Assembly (NCBI GenBank): GCA_021767305.1
Contig: JAASTL010000033.1
Location: 1 to 7,384, forward strand
DNA length: 7,384 bases
Source of the DNA: Piscirickettsiaceae bacterium
Lineage (GTDB): Bacteria; Pseudomonadota; Gammaproteobacteria; Thiomicrospirales; Thiomicrospiraceae
Direction of reading: 5' to 3'
The notes beneath the pieces are model-generated. The model searched no databases, had not been told where the DNA came from, and saw only the letters and a program-made list of their open reading frames with translations. Position numbers and translations under genes: made by a program. This document shows positions 6,464-7,384 of the stretch, in pieces; positions within the stretch are counted from its first letter, which is position 1; each line of letters begins with the position of its first letter.

Positions 6464-6504
6464 TAAACGCCTAATCTCATTTCTTTTATTTTTATAGGTT
6501 TCAG

Positions 6505-7209
6505 ATGACACAAGATTCTTCAAATTCAGGTGCAGCCAAAAAAGCAGTGGTGCTTTTATCGGGTGGTTTAGATTCAGCAACGGTACTAGCAATCGCACGC
6601 TCACAAGATTTTGAATGTCATACTATCAGCTTTGATTATGGTCAGCGACATCGTGCCGAACTGCAAGCTGCAGCAAACTTGTCTGAACAGATGGGGGCAG
6701 CATCGCACCGTGTCATGAATATGGATATGCGTGCCATTGGCGGCTCTGCTTTGACCGATAGTAATATCGATGTGCCTGTCACAGGAGTTGAAGAGGGTGC
6801 TATTCCGGTGACCTATGTACCAGCCCGTAATACGGTGTTTTTATCTTATGCACTTGGGTTGGCAGAGGTATTACATGCCGATCACATATTTATAGGGGTT
6901 AATGCCGTTGATTACTCCGGATATCCGGATTGTCGTCCAGAGTATATCCAGGCATTTGAAGCCATGGCGAACCTCGCGACTAAAGCCGGTGTGGAAGGGC
7001 ATAAAATGCATATTGAAACCCCATTGATTGATCTCACTAAAGCTGAGATTATTCAGCAAGGGATTCAAAATGGAGTCGATTACAGTTTAACCGTCTCTTG
7101 TTATCAAGCAGATGCAGAAGGCAGAGCTTGCGGTGTTTGTGACTCATGCCGTCTAAGAAAACAAGGGTTTAGCGATGCAGGTATTGCTGACCCAACTTTG
7201 TATCAATAG
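6505..7209 (+). CDS. queC: QueC, 7-cyano-7-deazaguanine (preQ0) synthase
   Basis: QueC converts 7-carboxy-7-deazaguanine to preQ0 with ATP and ammonia, the step before QueF in queuosine biosynthesis; it acts in the cytosol. The product has 234 residues, the usual length. The PP-loop SGGLDS (19-24) binds ATP, followed by FDYGQRH (43-49), YVPARNT (104-110) and [17 protein letters not shown] (131-147). The zinc site is C199, C209, C212 and C215 in a C-x9-C-x2-C-x2-C arrangement. AGG (6496-6498) lies 6 bases before the ATG. The gene is preceded by the foldback element, not by queE as in pseudomonads, so it may have its own promoter or depend on read-through from cpoB. No clear intrinsic terminator follows it. 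Confidence 0.96.
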   Translation: MTQDSSNSGAAKKAVVLLSGGLDSATVLAIARSQDFECHTISFDYGQRHRAELQAAANLSEQMGAASHRVMNMDMRAIGGSALTDSNIDVPVTGVEEGAIPVTYVPARNTVFLSYALGLAEVLHADHIFIGVNAVDYSGYPDCRPEYIQAFEAMANLATKAGVEGHKMHIETPLIDLTKAEIIQQGIQNGVDYSLTVSCYQADAEGRACGVCDSCRLRKQGFSDAGIADPTLYQ

Positions 7210-7228
7210 AGGGTGAGTTCCAGCACAT

Positions 7229-7287
7229 AAAAAAAGCTGTAATTATTTGGTAAAAAAGCTTGCAAGGATGTAACAGACTTGTATAAT
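7229..7287 (+). promoter_or_regulatory. Strong stable-RNA promoter for tRNA-Lys
   Basis: TTGCAA (7260-7265) and a perfect TATAAT (7282-7287) are separated by 16 bases. The sequence after the -10 box, CGCCCC (7289-7294), is a GC-rich discriminator of the kind linked to stringent (ppGpp) control of rRNA and tRNA promoters. A-tracts at 7229-7235 and 7252-7257, about two helical turns apart, suggest an UP element or bent DNA upstream. The start would fall near 7294-7296, giving a leader of about nine bases before the mature tRNA. Confidence 0.8.
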
Positions 7288-7303
7288 ACGCCCCATTCCA
7301 AAC

Positions 7304-7379
7304 GGGTCGTTAGCTCAGCTGGTAGAGCAGTTGGCTTTTAACCAATTGGTCGAGCGTTCGAATCGCTCACGACCCACCA
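7304..7379 (+). tRNA. tRNA-Lys (anticodon TTT)
   Basis: The 76 bases fold as a complete cloverleaf with an encoded CCA. The acceptor stem is GGGTCGT/ACGACCC, the D stem GCTC/GAGC with AGCTGGTA in the loop, the anticodon stem GTTGG/CCAAT with loop CTTTTAA (anticodon TTT, reading AAA/AAG), the variable loop TGGTC, and the T stem GAGCG/CGCTC with TTCGAAT. The discriminator base is A, followed by CCA at 7377-7379. Only five bases of the window follow, so a terminator or further tRNA genes cannot be judged. Confidence 0.97.
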
Positions 7380-7384
7380 TTTAC

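Larger units (their letters stand above)
6280..6469. repeat. Flanking direct repeats of copy 2 (candidate target-site duplication)
   Basis: TCTAAACG occurs at 6280-6287 and again at 6462-6469, immediately outside the terminal inverted repeats of element copy 2. With a 7-base duplication (CTAAACG) the enclosed element is 6288-6462 and its ends AGAGCTTTGCA and TGCAAAGCTCT are perfect complements. This is what insertion by a transposase leaves. The left flank of copy 1 (TTAACG) is similar, so part of this sequence may belong to the element or reflect target preference. Confidence 0.5.

Noticed and set aside
6871..7068. A minus-strand frame inside queC
   Set aside because: It lies wholly within conserved queC and shows no independent features.
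7210..7257. A terminator after queC from the CAGC/GCTG match near 7221-7239
   Set aside because: The stem is only four pairs around a long A-rich loop and has no T-run; the A-tracts fit better as upstream promoter sequence of the tRNA.
6505..7379. A functional link between queC and the adjacent tRNA-Lys
   Set aside because: Queuosine is found in tRNAs with GUN anticodons (Tyr, His, Asn, Asp). tRNA-Lys with anticodon TTT is not a substrate, and the tRNA has its own promoter.

Overview
The window reads as a chromosomal segment of a gammaproteobacterium with moderate-to-low GC. It holds the ruvB 3' end, then tolQ-tolR-tolA, tolB-pal-cpoB, queC and a tRNA-Lys gene, all on the + strand. The order resembles the ruv/tol-pal/que neighbourhood of pseudomonads and relatives, but two usual members are absent: ybgC between ruvB and tolQ, and queE between cpoB and queC. 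Gene order and protein character would fit a Thiotrichales-type lineage (Thiomicrospira/Hydrogenovibrio group), but that is a low-confidence guess made without any search.

Layout. Bases 1-669 are the C-terminal two thirds of RuvB, the Holliday-junction branch-migration motor. Bases 736-2927 encode the inner-membrane Tol motor TolQ-TolR and its periplasm-spanning effector TolA, tightly packed (tolR and tolA overlap by one base). A 254-base gap before the favoured tolB start holds a candidate promoter, a small hairpin and the first copy of a long palindromic repeat. Bases 3182-4537 encode TolB, followed by a likely intrinsic terminator. Pal (4705-5286) and CpoB (5323-6261) follow. A 243-base gap then holds the second copy of the palindromic repeat. 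queC (6505-7209) comes next, then a strong stable-RNA promoter and tRNA-Lys(TTT) at 7304-7379.

How the genes work together. TolQ and TolR use the proton-motive force to drive TolA. TolA reaches TolB and the peptidoglycan-bound lipoprotein Pal to tie outer-membrane constriction to septation, and CpoB connects the Tol machine to septal peptidoglycan synthesis. QueC makes preQ0 for queuosine tRNA modification. tRNA-Lys is not a queuosine substrate, so its place beside queC looks positional.

The most interesting content is not a gene. Two intergenic foldback elements (about 2988-3149 and 6286-6463) are roughly 80 percent identical to each other over 150 ungapped bases. Each is a near full-length inverted repeat that could fold into one hairpin of 70-80 base pairs. 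At five stem positions the copies differ in both arms at once so that pairing is kept. Copy 2 is flanked by a 7-8 base direct repeat resembling a target-site duplication. I do not recognise the family. It looks like a MITE/ERIC-like intergenic palindromic element that sits in the leaders of tolB and queC.
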